Assembly: GCF_024580525.1 (NCBI RefSeq)
Contig: NZ_JANIKQ010000013.1
Span: 20,422-84,421, forward strand
Origin: Neisseria dentiae
GTDB taxonomy: Bacteria; Pseudomonadota; Gammaproteobacteria; Burkholderiales; Neisseriaceae
Reading direction: 5' to 3'
DNA length: 64,000 bases
Shown: in pieces, positions 48,889 to 59,511 of the stretch
How the letters are laid out: each line of letters starts with the position of its first letter
Position numbering within the stretch: position 1 is the stretch's first letter
Program-made: the position numbers and the translations under genes
Notes under the pieces: model-generated
Told to the model about the DNA's origin: nothing
Seen by the model: the letters and a program-made list of their open reading frames with translations, nothing else
Databases searched by the model: none

Positions 48889-50232
48889 TCAGCCTTCTTT
48901 CTCAATCTTGTCCAGCACATTGCGCAGCAGCGCGCCGTATTCGTATTTGCCCGGGCAGACGAAACTGCACAGCGCCAAATCTTCTTCGTCCAGCTCCAGG
49001 CAGCCCAAAGCCTGCGCGCTGTCGGTGTCGCCGACAATCAGATCGCGCAGCAGCAGGGTGGGCAGGATGTCCAGCGGCATCACGCGCTCGTAGGTGCCGA
49101 TGGGCACCATCGCACGTTCGCCGCCGTTAACGGCCGAAGTGAAGTTGAACAGTTTGCTTTTTAAGAAATGACCGAGAGTGGTGCGGGTAACCGTGTATTT
49201 GTCGGCGCTGGGAACCACCCAGCCGAACAGCTCTTTGGCGCGGCCTTCTGCAATCACCGAGATTTGGTTGTGGTAGCGGCCCAGATAATCGTGTGCGCCG
49301 GCGGCGGCGGCGCCGTTGAGCACCGAACCGGAAATCACGCGGTTTTCGCCGTCTTTCAGTTCGCCCGCCGTCAGTTCGGAAACTTTCGCGCCCAATACCG
49401 TGCGCAGCAGGCGCGGCTGTTTGACTTGCGGGCCGGCCAGCGACACCACGCGCGAAACGTCCAGCTCGCCGGTGGCAAACAGATGGCCGATGGCGATAAC
49501 GTCTTGATAGTTGACCGTCCACACCGTTTTGTTAGCGCCGACGGGTTCGATAAAGTGGATGTGCGTGCCCGACAAACCGGCCGGATGCGGGCCGCCGAAT
49601 TCGTGAACGGCGATATTGCCGCCGTCTGAAACCGGAATATCGGCGCCGGCGGCTTTGCAGACGTGGATTTTATTGGCGGTGAGGCGGCTCAAGACTAATA
49701 AGCCGCGGGTGAAGTCGTCGGCGCGTTCCCGTACCACCACCTGCGGGTCGGCGGCCAGCGGATTGGTATCCATGGCGTTGACGAATATGGCGGCAGGCTC
49801 GGCGTCTGCGGCGGGCACTTTGCTGAAAGGGCGGGTGCGGAAGGCCGTCCACAAACCCGAAGCGAGCAGATTACGGCGGATTTCCTCACCGCTCAAGCGG
49901 TTAAGGGCTTCGGGGGCGTAACGCTCGAATGTAATTTGTTCGTTGCCTTCTACGGCGATCACCACCGATTGCAACACCCGTTTTTCGCCGCGGTGGATGG
50001 CGGTAACCGTGCCCGAGGCCGGGGCGGTAAACACCACGCCGGGGTTTTTCTTATCCTCGAACAGCACTTGGCCTTTCTGAACTTTGTCGCCTTCCTGAAC
50101 CTTCATAGAAGGGCGCATACCCACATATTCTTCGCCGAGTACGGCCACTTCGCCGACGGAGGCGCCAGGGTAGATGGTTTGTTCCGGCTTGCCCGCAATC
50201 GGCAGGTCAAGCCCTTTTTTAATTCTAATCAT
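48889..50232 (-). CDS. nqrA: Na+-NQR subunit A
   Basis: NqrA is the cytoplasmic subunit proposed to bind quinone. The 447-residue protein opens with [18 protein letters not shown] and has a biotinyl-lipoyl-like N-terminal fold ([20 protein letters not shown], then [20 protein letters not shown]). [20 protein letters not shown] is near 215, and the family C-terminal segment is [16 protein letters not shown]. It heads the operon nqrABCDEF, in which all genes are spaced by 12 bp or less or overlap. The ribosome site is weak. Confidence 0.96.
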   Translation of the reverse strand: MIRIKKGLDLPIAGKPEQTIYPGASVGEVAVLGEEYVGMRPSMKVQEGDKVQKGQVLFEDKKNPGVVFTAPASGTVTAIHRGEKRVLQSVVIAVEGNEQITFERYAPEALNRLSGEEIRRNLLASGLWTAFRTRPFSKVPAADAEPAAIFVNAMDTNPLAADPQVVVRERADDFTRGLLVLSRLTANKIHVCKAAGADIPVSDGGNIAVHEFGGPHPAGLSGTHIHFIEPVGANKTVWTVNYQDVIAIGHLFATGELDVSRVVSLAGPQVKQPRLLRTVLGAKVSELTAGELKDGENRVISGSVLNGAAAAGAHDYLGRYHNQISVIAEGRAKELFGWVVPSADKYTVTRTTLGHFLKSKLFNFTSAVNGGERAMVPIGTYERVMPLDILPTLLLRDLIVGDTDSAQALGCLELDEEDLALCSFVCPGKYEYGALLRNVLDKIEKEG

Positions 50233-50617
50233 GGTTTTGCACTAACGTCGTATCAGGTTGATGAAACACGGGCTGCGGGTTTGATGCGGGGCCTGAAGAG
50301 GAGTTTGAGGCCGTCTGAAAACAAACCGGCAGCCGCTCGGTAAAACGCAACTGCTGGTGCCGTTTGCTATCTGCCTGCGCCTTTTCTGTATAATCGGCGC
50401 AAAACAAAATAACGGCGCGGCTTTGAAATAACGTGCGCAAGGCTACCGTGTTGCAAGCCCCTGCGGGCGGCTGCATGGCGCCGAATGTAAACGGAAAACC
50501 GTTTTGATTTTACCTAAATCATACACTTGTTACCACGGTTTTAACCGATAAATTTTATTTTTCTATAATAATCAAATTATTGATTGGAATACTTTGCTTT
50601 CAGACGGCCTCGATACC
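50233..50617. other. Divergent intergenic region nqrA-xerC
   Basis: The 385 bp contain a DUS (50308-50319), a plus-strand TATAAT at 50390-50395, a second TATAAT at 50564-50569, the AT-rich palindrome AATCAAATTATTGATT (50571-50586) and a DUS (50600-50610) overlapping the xerC leader. Promoters for both divergent genes must lie here; I cannot assign that of nqrA with confidence. Confidence 0.55.
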
Positions 50618-51514
50618 ATGTTGCTCGAACAGTTTGCCAATTATCAGGATCCCTATTTGAATATGCTGGTGCAGCAGGGGAAGTCGGCGCACACCGTAGC
50701 GGCCTACCGCCGCGATTTGGCCCAGCTTCAAAAGCTGATGCCGCAAGACGCGGGCGGCGAAACCCTGCACCGCCGCCATTTCATAGCCGCTTTGAAAAAA
50801 CTGTCGCAGCTTGAAGCACACCAACGCAGCATGGCGCGCAAACTGTCGGCTTGGCGGCAGTATTGCGGCTGGCTGGTGCGGCAGGGCTTGCTGGCGGCAG
50901 ACCCGACGGAAGGTTTGCGCGCCCCCAAGCCGCCGGAGCGTTTGCCCAAGGCACTCGAGCAGGAAACGCTTAACAACCTGCTCGATAACGATACCGATAG
51001 CGAACCTTTGGGCGTGCGCGACCATGCCTTGTTCGAGCTGATGTACGGCAGCGGCCTGCGCGTGGGCGAAGTGCACGGGCTGGATATTGAAGATGTTCTG
51101 CTTGAAGAAGGCTGGGTGGGCGTAACCGGCAAGGGCGGCAAACAGCGCCGCGTGCCGCTGGGTAGCAAAAGCATTGAAGCCGTTAAGGCCTACCTGCCGC
51201 AACGGGCGGCGGCGGGGGGCGAAACCGCGCTGTTCACCAGCCGTGCGGGCCGCCGCCTGAGCATACGCCAGATTCAAAACCGTCTGCGCGATTGGGCGCT
51301 GCGCCACGGCAGCCCGCAGCATATTTCGCCGCATATGCTGCGCCACAGTTTCGCCAGCCACCTGCTGCAATCGGCGCAGGATATCCGCGCGGTGCAGGAG
51401 CTGCTCGGCCACAGCCGGTTATCGACCACGCAGATTTATACCAAGCTCGATTTCGACCATTTGGCAAAGGTTTATGATGATGCGCATCCGCGGGCGAAGC
51501 GTAAGAAAGAATGA
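50618..51514 (+). CDS. xerC: Tyrosine recombinase XerC
   Basis: XerC acts with XerD at dif to resolve chromosome dimers. The 298-residue protein has the SAM-like N-terminal core-binding domain ([16 protein letters not shown]). The catalytic domain carries Arg in [14 protein letters not shown], Lys in [12 protein letters not shown], HxxR in [14 protein letters not shown], His in [10 protein letters not shown] and Tyr in [20 protein letters not shown]. The last motif and the C-terminal HPRAKRK identify XerC rather than XerD. The ATG at 50618 was chosen; an in-frame TTG at 50594 would translate the DUS. A DUS terminator follows. Confidence 0.92.
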   Translation: MLLEQFANYQDPYLNMLVQQGKSAHTVAAYRRDLAQLQKLMPQDAGGETLHRRHFIAALKKLSQLEAHQRSMARKLSAWRQYCGWLVRQGLLAADPTEGLRAPKPPERLPKALEQETLNNLLDNDTDSEPLGVRDHALFELMYGSGLRVGEVHGLDIEDVLLEEGWVGVTGKGGKQRRVPLGSKSIEAVKAYLPQRAAAGGETALFTSRAGRRLSIRQIQNRLRDWALRHGSPQHISPHMLRHSFASHLLQSAQDIRAVQELLGHSRLSTTQIYTKLDFDHLAKVYDDAHPRAKRKKE

Positions 51515-51560
51515 TGCGGCATTGCCCGGCCGGGTTCGGAACTTCGTTTAAGCAATCAAG

Positions 51561-51597
51561 CAGCAGGCCGTCTGAAAACTTTTCAGACGGCCTGCTG
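51561..51597 (+). terminator. Inverted DUS terminator after xerC
   Basis: CAGCAGGCCGTCTGAAAA and its complement give an 18-bp stem with almost no loop. Confidence 0.9.
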
Positions 51598-51712
51598 CCT
51601 TTATCGGCCTGCTTCAGTTTGCTTTAAGAAAAGTAAGGTAATCTGCCCGCACGAACCGCCGTTTTACAAATTTTATCGGCATTATTATTAAAGCCAATGG
51701 AATGTTAAATTA

Positions 51713-51754
51713 TTGATGCCGCGCAAATACGGCGGATAACGGCACTTTTATACT
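51713..51754 (+). promoter_or_regulatory. FNR-type class II promoter of the cytochrome c peroxidase gene
   Basis: TTGAT-GCCG-CGCAA (51713-51726, centre 51719.5) has a perfect upstream FNR half-site and a 3-of-5 downstream half. TATACT at 51749-51754 (centre 51751.5) is exactly 32 bp away, the class II spacing seen at nosR and laz. The predicted start is near 51761, with a 66-nt leader. Confidence 0.7.
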
Positions 51755-51826
51755 GCCCGCAACCATAAACCGCATTATGGTGAAAACGCATAACCAAAAT
51801 AATTTTTGATAGATAAAGGAACCACC

Positions 51827-52996
51827 ATGAAACACGTTCTCAAAAAAGGCGGGTTGGCTCTGGCCGTGTTGCTGGCGCTCGCGGCATGCAAAGGAGAAGA
51901 GCAGTCGGGACAGGCATCCGCACCCGCAGCGTCGGAATCTGCTCCGGCGGCGGCTTCGGCAGCTTCTTCTGCCGCCGCACCCGACAACAGCAATGCGTCG
52001 CCCGAAGACAAAGAACTGTTGAAACAGGCGCAGTCGTTGTTTCAGCCGCTGCCCGACGAGGCGGCAATGCAGAAAGCGCACCCGTTTACCGCAGCGCAGG
52101 TTAAACTCGGCCGCCAGCTTTGGTATGAACCGCGTTTGTCGCGCGGCAACACAGTAAGCTGTAACTCATGCCATAACCTGGCTACTGCGGGTGTGGACAA
52201 TTTGCCGACCAGCCAAGGCCACAAAGGTGCGTTCGGCGGCCGCAACTCACCCACGGCTCTGAATGCCGCCCTGCTGGGCAGCCAGTTTTGGGACGGACGT
52301 GCCGCCACGGTTGAAGAGCAGGCAGGCGGGCCGCTGCTGAACCCTGTGGAAATGGCCAACCCCGACAAAGCCTCGGTTGAGAAAAAAATCGCCGCGATTC
52401 CCGAATATCAGGCCATGTTTAAAGAAGCCTATGCCGACAAGGGCGGCGCGGTAACGTTCGACAACATCACCGATGCCATCGCCGCGTTCGAGCGCACGCT
52501 GCTCACGCCCACCAAGTGGGACGACTACCTCAAAGGCAATATCAGCGCGCTTAACGAAACCGAGCGCAAAGGCGTGCGTGCGTTTATCAACAACGGCTGC
52601 ATCGCCTGCCACAAAGGCGTAACGCTGGGCGGCGATTCGTTTCAGAAATTCGGTTTGGTCAAAGGCCCTTACTGGCAGTTTACCGGCAGCAAAAAACACG
52701 ACGAAGGCCGCTTTGAAGTAACCAAAGCCGAAAACGACAAATTCGTGTTCCGCGTGCCCGGCCTGCGCAATGTGGCCCGCACTTATCCCTATTTCCACGA
52801 CGGCAGCGTGTGGGAGCTGGATAAAGCAGTCGGTATCATGGGCGAAGCGCAGCTGGGCAAGCAACTGCCGAAAGAAGATGTGGATGCCATCGTGGCGTTT
52901 TTGAATACCTTGTCCGGCTCGGTTTCCGAATCCGCCCGCACCGTGCCCGAGCTGCCGGTGCACAGCGCGGCCGACAGCCGTCCGCACAACCAATAA
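51827..52996 (+). CDS. ccp: Di-haem cytochrome c peroxidase (lipoprotein form)
   Basis: Bacterial CcP reduces H2O2 to water in the periplasm with electrons from cytochrome c or azurin. The 389-residue protein has a lipoprotein signal with lipobox ALAAC near 19. An Ala/Ser/Pro-rich spacer of about 40 residues follows, then two c-type haem domains (NSCHNL with CNSCH near 105, and NGCIACHKG near 260). The peroxidatic-domain block KGAFGGRNSPTALNAALLGS and the C-terminal TYPYFHDGSVWELDKAVGIM are conserved. An AAAGGA ribosome site precedes ATG 51827. The lipid anchor and an FNR-dependent promoter match what is reported for gonococcal Ccp. A DUS terminator follows. Confidence 0.94.
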   Translation: MKHVLKKGGLALAVLLALAACKGEEQSGQASAPAASESAPAAASAASSAAAPDNSNASPEDKELLKQAQSLFQPLPDEAAMQKAHPFTAAQVKLGRQLWYEPRLSRGNTVSCNSCHNLATAGVDNLPTSQGHKGAFGGRNSPTALNAALLGSQFWDGRAATVEEQAGGPLLNPVEMANPDKASVEKKIAAIPEYQAMFKEAYADKGGAVTFDNITDAIAAFERTLLTPTKWDDYLKGNISALNETERKGVRAFINNGCIACHKGVTLGGDSFQKFGLVKGPYWQFTGSKKHDEGRFEVTKAENDKFVFRVPGLRNVARTYPYFHDGSVWELDKAVGIMGEAQLGKQLPKEDVDAIVAFLNTLSGSVSESARTVPELPVHSAADSRPHNQ

Positions 52997-53014
52997 ACCA
53001 AAGGTATCAAACCG

Positions 53015-53046
53015 AAAGGCCGTCTGAAAATTTTCAGACGGCCTTT
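53015..53046. terminator. Bidirectional inverted DUS terminator
   Basis: AAAGGCCGTCTGAAAA and its complement form a hairpin between the convergent ccp and gdhA genes. Confidence 0.9.
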
Positions 53047-53074
53047 GTTTGCTTTAACCAAACGGCAGGTCGGA

Positions 53075-54427
<1,353 letters not shown>

Positions 54428-54607
54428 CTACCTTTTAGATAAAACAGTGATTTAAGAGAGGTTAAGAAATTTTAGAATGTGTCGTAATATAAACGCCTTT
54501 GAGGTGTTTTGCCAAGAAAAATTTAGGCAGATTGTTGACATTATTCCGTATGGCGGTATCAAAACGCCCCTTCTGGAAGCGGGTGCCGGAACAAATGGCG
54601 GGCAAAG

Positions 54608-54616
54608 TGGTACAAT
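54608..54616 (+). promoter_or_regulatory. Extended -10 promoter candidate for thyA
   Basis: TG-G-TACAAT (54608-54616) is an extended -10 element 72 bp before thyA. A second candidate, TTGACA (54535-54540) with TATCAA 16 bp further on, lies upstream. Confidence 0.4.
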
Positions 54617-54688
54617 GCCCCGCCCGCCCTCAAAGGCCGTCTGAAAACCGGATACCGCCCATTTAAGTTAAGGAAATTAAGGAAACCC

Positions 54689-55483
54689 ATGAAAGCCTAT
54701 TTAGACCTGATGCGCCATGTGCTCGAACACGGCACCGACAAATCCGACCGCACCGGCACCGGCACCCGCTCCGTGTTCGGCTACCAAATGCGCTTCGATT
54801 TAAGCGAAGGCTTTCCGCTGCTCACCACCAAAAAGCTGCACCTGCGCTCGATTATCCACGAGCTGTTGTGGTTTTTAAAAGGCGACACCAACATCAAATA
54901 TTTGAAAGACAACAATGTTTCGATTTGGGACGAATGGGCCGACGAAAACGGCGACTTAGGCCCCGTTTACGGCTACCAATGGCGCAGTTGGCCCGCGCCC
55001 GACGGCCGCCATATCGACCAAATCGCCAACCTGATTGACCAAATCAAAAAAAATCCCGACAGCCGCCGCCTGATTGTTTCCGCATGGAACCCCGCGTTGG
55101 TTGACGAAATGGCCCTGCCGCCGTGCCACGCGCTGTTTCAGTTTTATGTGGCAAACGGCAAACTCTCGTGCCAGCTTTACCAGCGCAGCGCCGATATTTT
55201 CCTCGGCGTGCCGTTCAATATCGCCAGCTACGCGCTGCTTACCCTGATGCTGGCGCAAGTGTGCGGCTTGCAGGCGGGCGAGTTTGTGCATACCTTCGGC
55301 GACGCCCACCTATACAGCAACCATTTCGAGCAGGCCGAGTTGCAGCTTACCCGCGAACCGCGCCCGCTGCCGCAGATGAAGCTCAACCCCGAAGTGAAAA
55401 ACCTGTTTGACTTCAAGTTTGAAGATTTCGAATTAACCGGCTACGACCCGCACCCGCACATCAAAGCTGCGGTGGCGGTGTAA
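54689..55483 (+). CDS. thyA: Thymidylate synthase
   Basis: ThyA methylates dUMP to dTMP using methylene-tetrahydrofolate. The 264-residue protein is of E. coli type length. The catalytic Cys is in [12 protein letters not shown] near 146. [20 protein letters not shown] is near 22, the dUMP-binding [20 protein letters not shown] is near 166, and the C-terminal AAVAV closes the active site. A strong AAGGAAA ribosome site precedes the ATG. A DUS pair follows. Confidence 0.97.
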   Translation: MKAYLDLMRHVLEHGTDKSDRTGTGTRSVFGYQMRFDLSEGFPLLTTKKLHLRSIIHELLWFLKGDTNIKYLKDNNVSIWDEWADENGDLGPVYGYQWRSWPAPDGRHIDQIANLIDQIKKNPDSRRLIVSAWNPALVDEMALPPCHALFQFYVANGKLSCQLYQRSADIFLGVPFNIASYALLTLMLAQVCGLQAGEFVHTFGDAHLYSNHFEQAELQLTREPRPLPQMKLNPEVKNLFDFKFEDFELTGYDPHPHIKAAVAV

Positions 55484-55515
55484 GCCGTAGCGGCAGTTTG
55501 TATCGATAGGATTTT

Positions 55516-55557
55516 TTTCAGACGGCCTGCCGTATCGGTTGCACAGGCCGTCTGAAA
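55516..55557 (+). terminator. Inverted DUS pair after thyA
   Basis: TTTCAGACGGCCTG and CAGGCCGTCTGAAA are inverted around a 14-base loop, between thyA and the esterase gene. Confidence 0.8.
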
Positions 55558-55577
55558 TATTATGAAAGCAGCAAAAA

Positions 55578-56420
55578 ATGAGTGCATTAACCCTGATTTC
55601 CCGCAACAAAATGTTTAACGGCAGCCATGAGCGCTACCGCCATTTTTCCGATGCCAACCAATGCGAAATGACTTTCGCCGTTTATCTGCCGCCGCAGGCG
55701 CTGCAAGGTTACCGTGTGCCGGTTTTATACTGGTTATCGGGCTTAACCTGCACCGATGAGAATTTTTCCACCAAGTCGGGCGCGCAGCGTTTCGCCGCAC
55801 AGTGGGGCATCGCCCTGGTTATGCCCGACACTTCGCCGCGCGGTGCAGGCGTGGCCGATGATGACGCTTATCATTTGGGGCAGGGCGCAGGTTTTTATTT
55901 AGACGCCACCCGCGAGCCGTGGGCGGCGAATTATCAGATGTACAGCTATATCGTGCACGAGCTGCCTGCCTTAATCGAAGCGCATTTTCCCGTGAACGGT
56001 CAGCGCAGCATCGCCGGCCACAGCATGGGCGGCCACGGCGCTTTGCAGATTGCCCTGAAAAACCCCGGGCGTTATGCGGCGGTTTCCGCCTTTGCGCCGA
56101 TTGCCAACCCGAGCCAAACGCCGTGGGTGCAGAAAGCCTTTGCTGCCTATTTGGGCGATAACCCCGAAATATGGGCGCAATACGACAGCACCGAGCTTGT
56201 CAAAACCGCCGTTAAAAAACTGCCGGTATTGATAGACCAAGGCAGTGCCGACGAGTTTTATCCGCATGATCTGCAACCGCAGGCATTTGTGAATGCCGCG
56301 CGCGGCAACGGTTTTAATGTGCAGTTCAATCTGCGCGAAGGCTACGGCCACGGTTATTATTTTATTGCCACCTTTATCGACAGCCATATCGAGTTCCACG
56401 CCGACGCGCTGGGGTTGTGA
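55578..56420 (+). CDS. fghA: S-formylglutathione hydrolase (esterase D family)
   Basis: This serine hydrolase releases formate and glutathione from S-formylglutathione in formaldehyde detoxification. The 280-residue protein has the esterase D features LSGLTCTDENFSTKSGAQRF near 55, nucleophile motif AGHSMGGHGALQIAL near 148, the Asp region IDQGSADEFYP near 225 and catalytic His in REGYGHGYYFIATF near 258. In other Neisseria it sits with adhC and the regulator nmlR; neither is adjacent here, so the gene is unlinked from that cluster in this genome. Confidence 0.93.
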   Translation: MSALTLISRNKMFNGSHERYRHFSDANQCEMTFAVYLPPQALQGYRVPVLYWLSGLTCTDENFSTKSGAQRFAAQWGIALVMPDTSPRGAGVADDDAYHLGQGAGFYLDATREPWAANYQMYSYIVHELPALIEAHFPVNGQRSIAGHSMGGHGALQIALKNPGRYAAVSAFAPIANPSQTPWVQKAFAAYLGDNPEIWAQYDSTELVKTAVKKLPVLIDQGSADEFYPHDLQPQAFVNAARGNGFNVQFNLREGYGHGYYFIATFIDSHIEFHADALGL

Positions 56421-56429
56421 GAAACGTTT

Positions 56430-56464
56430 CAGGCCGTCTGAAAAAATTCTTTTCAGACGGCCTG
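56430..56464 (+). terminator. Inverted DUS terminator
   Basis: CAGGCCGTCTGAAAA and its complement form a hairpin 9 bp after the esterase stop codon. The rest of the 263-bp gap before alaA shows nothing further. Confidence 0.88.
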
Positions 56465-56683
56465 ATCGGATTTTGCAGGGCAAAACTGATTGCTTAATAA
56501 CAGCTTTGCCAAACCCGGGCATAACGCCGAGATTTTAAAACGCCGGCGGATTTTGCAAATTCATCGGCCTTTCTGCCGCCAAGCCGGTGCAAAATACAAA
56601 ATATTGTTGCGGGCATCTTTGCAGCGCACCGTAAACGCGGTACATTTACGGCCATTCATTTCACAAGATTAAGTTGCAACATC

Positions 56684-57898
56684 ATGGACCGTTTTCCCAA
56701 ATCCTCCAAACTCGACCAAGTATGCTACGACATCCGCGGTCCCGTACACAAAGAAGCCCTGCGCCTTGAAGAAGAAGGACATAAAATCTTAAAACTCAAT
56801 ATCGGCAACCCCGCACCTTTCGGCTTTGAAGCGCCCGATGAAATTTTGGTCGACGTTATCCGCAACCTGCCCACTTCGCAAGGCTATTGCGATTCCAAAG
56901 GGCTGTATTCCGCCCGCAAAGCCATCGTACATTATTACCAAACCAAAGATTTGCGCAGCATCACCGTAAACGACGTGTATATCGGCAACGGCGTATCCGA
57001 GCTGATCACCATGTCGATGCAGGCGCTGCTTAACGACGGCGACGAAATCCTGATTCCCGCGCCCGACTATCCTTTGTGGACGGCGGCGGCCACGCTGGCC
57101 GGCGGCACCGTGCGCCATTATCTGTGCGACGAAGAAAACGAATGGTTTCCCGATCTCGCCGACATGGAAGCAAAAATCACGCCCAACACCAAAGCCATCG
57201 TGGTGATTAACCCCAACAACCCCACGGGCGCGGTATACAGCAAAGAAATCCTGTTGCAGATTACCGAGTTGGCGCGCCGCCACGGGCTGATTATTTTCGC
57301 CGACGAAATTTACGACAAAATCCTTTACGACGGCGCGCAACACCACCACATCGCCGCACTCGCCCCCGATTTGCTCACCATCACCTTCAACGGCCTTTCC
57401 AAAGCCTACCGCGTGGCCGGTTTCCGTATGGGCTGGATGGTGCTCAACGGCCCCAAACACCACGCTAAAGGCTATATCGAGGGCTTGGACATGCTCGCTT
57501 CGATGCGTTTATGCGCCAACACACCCATGCAGCACGCCATCCAAACCGCATTGGGCGGCTATCAGAGCATCAACGAATTTATCTTGCCCGGAGGCCGCCT
57601 GCTGGAGCAGCGTAACAAAGCCTACGAAATGCTTGTTCAAATTCCCGGCATCAGTTGCGTGAAACCGAAAGGCGCGATGTATCTGTTTCCGAAAATCGAC
57701 ACGGAAATGTACAGCATTAAAGACGATGCCAAATTTATCTACGATTTGCTGTTGCAGGAGAAGGTGCTGCTGGTGCAGGGCACGGGTTTCAACTGGATAC
57801 GCCCCGACCACTTCCGCGTGGTAACGCTGCCCTATGCCCACCAAATCGAAGAAGCCATGGGCAAGCTGGCGCGCTTTTTGAAACACTACCGCCAGTAG
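56684..57898 (+). CDS. alaA: Glutamate-pyruvate (alanine) aminotransferase AlaA
   Basis: AlaA makes alanine from pyruvate and glutamate with PLP. The 404-residue protein belongs to fold-type I aminotransferases: KLNIGNPAPFGFEAPDEIL near 38, GNGVSELITMSMQALLNDGD near 105, VINPNNPTGAVYSKEIL near 175, ADEIYDKILYDG near 205, and the PLP Lys in FNGLSKAYRVAGFRMGWM near 240. It closely matches the AlaA (YfbQ) group rather than aspartate aminotransferases. A non-DUS terminator follows. Confidence 0.92.
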   Translation: MDRFPKSSKLDQVCYDIRGPVHKEALRLEEEGHKILKLNIGNPAPFGFEAPDEILVDVIRNLPTSQGYCDSKGLYSARKAIVHYYQTKDLRSITVNDVYIGNGVSELITMSMQALLNDGDEILIPAPDYPLWTAAATLAGGTVRHYLCDEENEWFPDLADMEAKITPNTKAIVVINPNNPTGAVYSKEILLQITELARRHGLIIFADEIYDKILYDGAQHHHIAALAPDLLTITFNGLSKAYRVAGFRMGWMVLNGPKHHAKGYIEGLDMLASMRLCANTPMQHAIQTALGGYQSINEFILPGGRLLEQRNKAYEMLVQIPGISCVKPKGAMYLFPKIDTEMYSIKDDAKFIYDLLLQEKVLLVQGTGFNWIRPDHFRVVTLPYAHQIEEAMGKLARFLKHYRQ

Positions 57899-57920
57899 CG
57901 GCAGTTTGCCGGCAGGCAAA

Positions 57921-57950
57921 ACAAAAGGGTTGGTAATCCAACCCTTTTGT
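57921..57950 (+). terminator. Rho-independent terminator after alaA
   Basis: ACAAAAGGGTTGG and its complement form a stem followed by TTGTTTT. The gap to 58030 also has one DUS (57989-58001). Confidence 0.85.
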
Positions 57951-58030
57951 TTGTTTTAAAGCGTTTGTTTTAAAGTGAGGCCGGGCATTTTCAGACGGCC
58001 TCTCTTTTTACCAAGCTGACGCACGGTGGT

Positions 58031-58897
58031 TTATCCGGCCAATTGTTTGACCACTTCGCCTAAGGCTTTTTGCCAGTCGGAAGGGGCGATATCCAGCTCG
58101 GTGCGGATTTTATTGCAGTCGAGCACGCTGTATGACGGGCGCGGGGCGGGGGTGGGGTAGGCTTCGGTGCCGATGGCGTGCAGCACGGGAGCTTTGAAAT
58201 CCGGGTTGTGGCCGGCGGCGGTTTGGAAAATGCGCTCGGCAAACTCATACCAGCTTACGGGTTTGTCGCCGCAGAAGTGGTAGATGCCGCGGGGTGCGGC
58301 GGGGCGGCGGAGCATATCGATCATGGCTTGTGCCAAATCGCCGGCGTAGGTGGGGTTGCCGATTTGGTCGCTAACCACCGAAAGCTCGCTGCGTTCGGCG
58401 GCCAGGCGCAGCATGGTTTTAACGAAATTATTGCCGTGTTCGCTGAACACCCAGGCGGTGCGCAGGATAACGCTGTCGGGGTGGGCGGCCAGTGCCAGCA
58501 ATTCGCCTGCCAGTTTGGATTTGCCGTACACACCGGCCGGTTCGGGCAGCGAGGTTTCGGTGTAGGGCGTTTTGCTGTTTCCGCCGAACACGTAATCGGT
58601 GGAAACATGGATAAAGCGGGCTTTCACCGTGCGGGCGGCGGCGGCGAGGTTGTGTACGGCGGTGCCGTTTACCGTGAAGGCTTTGTCGTGCTCGCTTTCG
58701 GCCTGGTCAACGGCGGTGTAGGCGGCGGCGTTGACGATGGCGTCGGGTTGGAAGCTGCGCGCCATGTTCAGTACGGCGGCGGCGTCGGTGATGTCGAGCG
58801 TGGCCGAGTCGGCGGCGATGATTTCCCAATCTTCGGGCAGGCGGTCTTTGAAGCAGCGGCCGAGTTGGCCTTTGGAGCCGGTAAGCAGAATTCTCAT
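58031..58897 (-). CDS. rfbD: dTDP-4-dehydrorhamnose reductase
   Basis: RfbD (RmlD) makes dTDP-L-rhamnose by NADPH-dependent reduction, the last step of the pathway. The 288-residue protein has the Rossmann motif MRILLTGSKGQLGRCF, the VNAAAYTAVDQAESE block near 58, FIHVSTDYVFGG near 98 and catalytic YGKSKLAGE near 128. It is the last gene of the rfbBACD set and overlaps rfbC by 4 bp (ATGA). Confidence 0.94.
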   Translation of the reverse strand: MRILLTGSKGQLGRCFKDRLPEDWEIIAADSATLDITDAAAVLNMARSFQPDAIVNAAAYTAVDQAESEHDKAFTVNGTAVHNLAAAARTVKARFIHVSTDYVFGGNSKTPYTETSLPEPAGVYGKSKLAGELLALAAHPDSVILRTAWVFSEHGNNFVKTMLRLAAERSELSVVSDQIGNPTYAGDLAQAMIDMLRRPAAPRGIYHFCGDKPVSWYEFAERIFQTAAGHNPDFKAPVLHAIGTEAYPTPAPRPSYSVLDCNKIRTELDIAPSDWQKALGEVVKQLAG

Positions 58898-59430
58898 TTA
58901 AACAGTTCCTCCAGGGTTTTGCCTTGCTGGTCTTTGGCGGAGAGCAGCGGGTTTTGCAGCGGCCAGTCGATGCCGACGGCGGGATCGTTCCAAATCAGAC
59001 AGCCTTCGGCTTTGGGGTTGTAGAAATCGGTGCATTTGTATTCGAAGTCGGCGGTGTCGCTCAATACGGCGAAGCCGTGGGCGAGGCCGGGTGGAATCCA
59101 GAATTGGGTTTTGTTGTCTTCGTTGAGAATCACGCCCGCCCATTTGCCGAAAGTGGGGGAGTCGGGGCGGATGTCTACGGCCACGTCGAACACTTCGCCG
59201 CGCACGCAGCGCACCAGTTTTCCCTGCGGGTTTTCGGTTTGGAAGTGCAGGCCGCGCAGCACGCCTTTTTGCGAGCGCGAGTGGTTGTCTTGCACGAAAT
59301 CGGCTTCGATGCCGAGCATCTCGCGGTAGCGGTTTTTTTCGAAGGTTTCGAGAAAAAAGCCGCGCTCGTCGCCGAACACTTTGGGTTGGATGATTTTAAC
59401 GTCGGCAATAACGGTGTCGATAATCTGCAT
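58894..59430 (-). CDS. rfbC: dTDP-4-dehydrorhamnose 3,5-epimerase
   Basis: RfbC (RmlC) is a cupin-fold epimerase. The 178-residue protein has FGDERGFFLETFEKNRY near 20, the catalytic His region QDNHSRSQKGVLRGLHFQ near 47, KLVRCVRGEVFDVAVDIR near 72 and FWIPPGLAHGFAVLSDTADF near 115. It lies between rfbA and rfbD and is coupled to rfbD by a 4-bp overlap. Confidence 0.95.
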   Translation of the reverse strand: MQIIDTVIADVKIIQPKVFGDERGFFLETFEKNRYREMLGIEADFVQDNHSRSQKGVLRGLHFQTENPQGKLVRCVRGEVFDVAVDIRPDSPTFGKWAGVILNEDNKTQFWIPPGLAHGFAVLSDTADFEYKCTDFYNPKAEGCLIWNDPAVGIDWPLQNPLLSAKDQQGKTLEELFK

Positions 59431-59511
59431 GATGGGTTCTTTTCGGAAAGCGGTTAGTTGTTTCAGGCCGCCTGTTTAAACGGCAGGCAGGCCGTCTGAA
59501 CGGAAGCCGGT

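Noticed and set aside
50571..50586. Palindrome AATCAAATTATTGATT upstream of xerC
   Set aside because: The half-sites are in the reverse order (ATCAA-N4-TTGAT), which is not an FNR box; likely chance in AT-rich DNA.
50594..50617. N-terminal extension of XerC from a TTG codon
   Set aside because: It would translate the DUS (LSDGL) and lacks family support; ATG 50618 is better.
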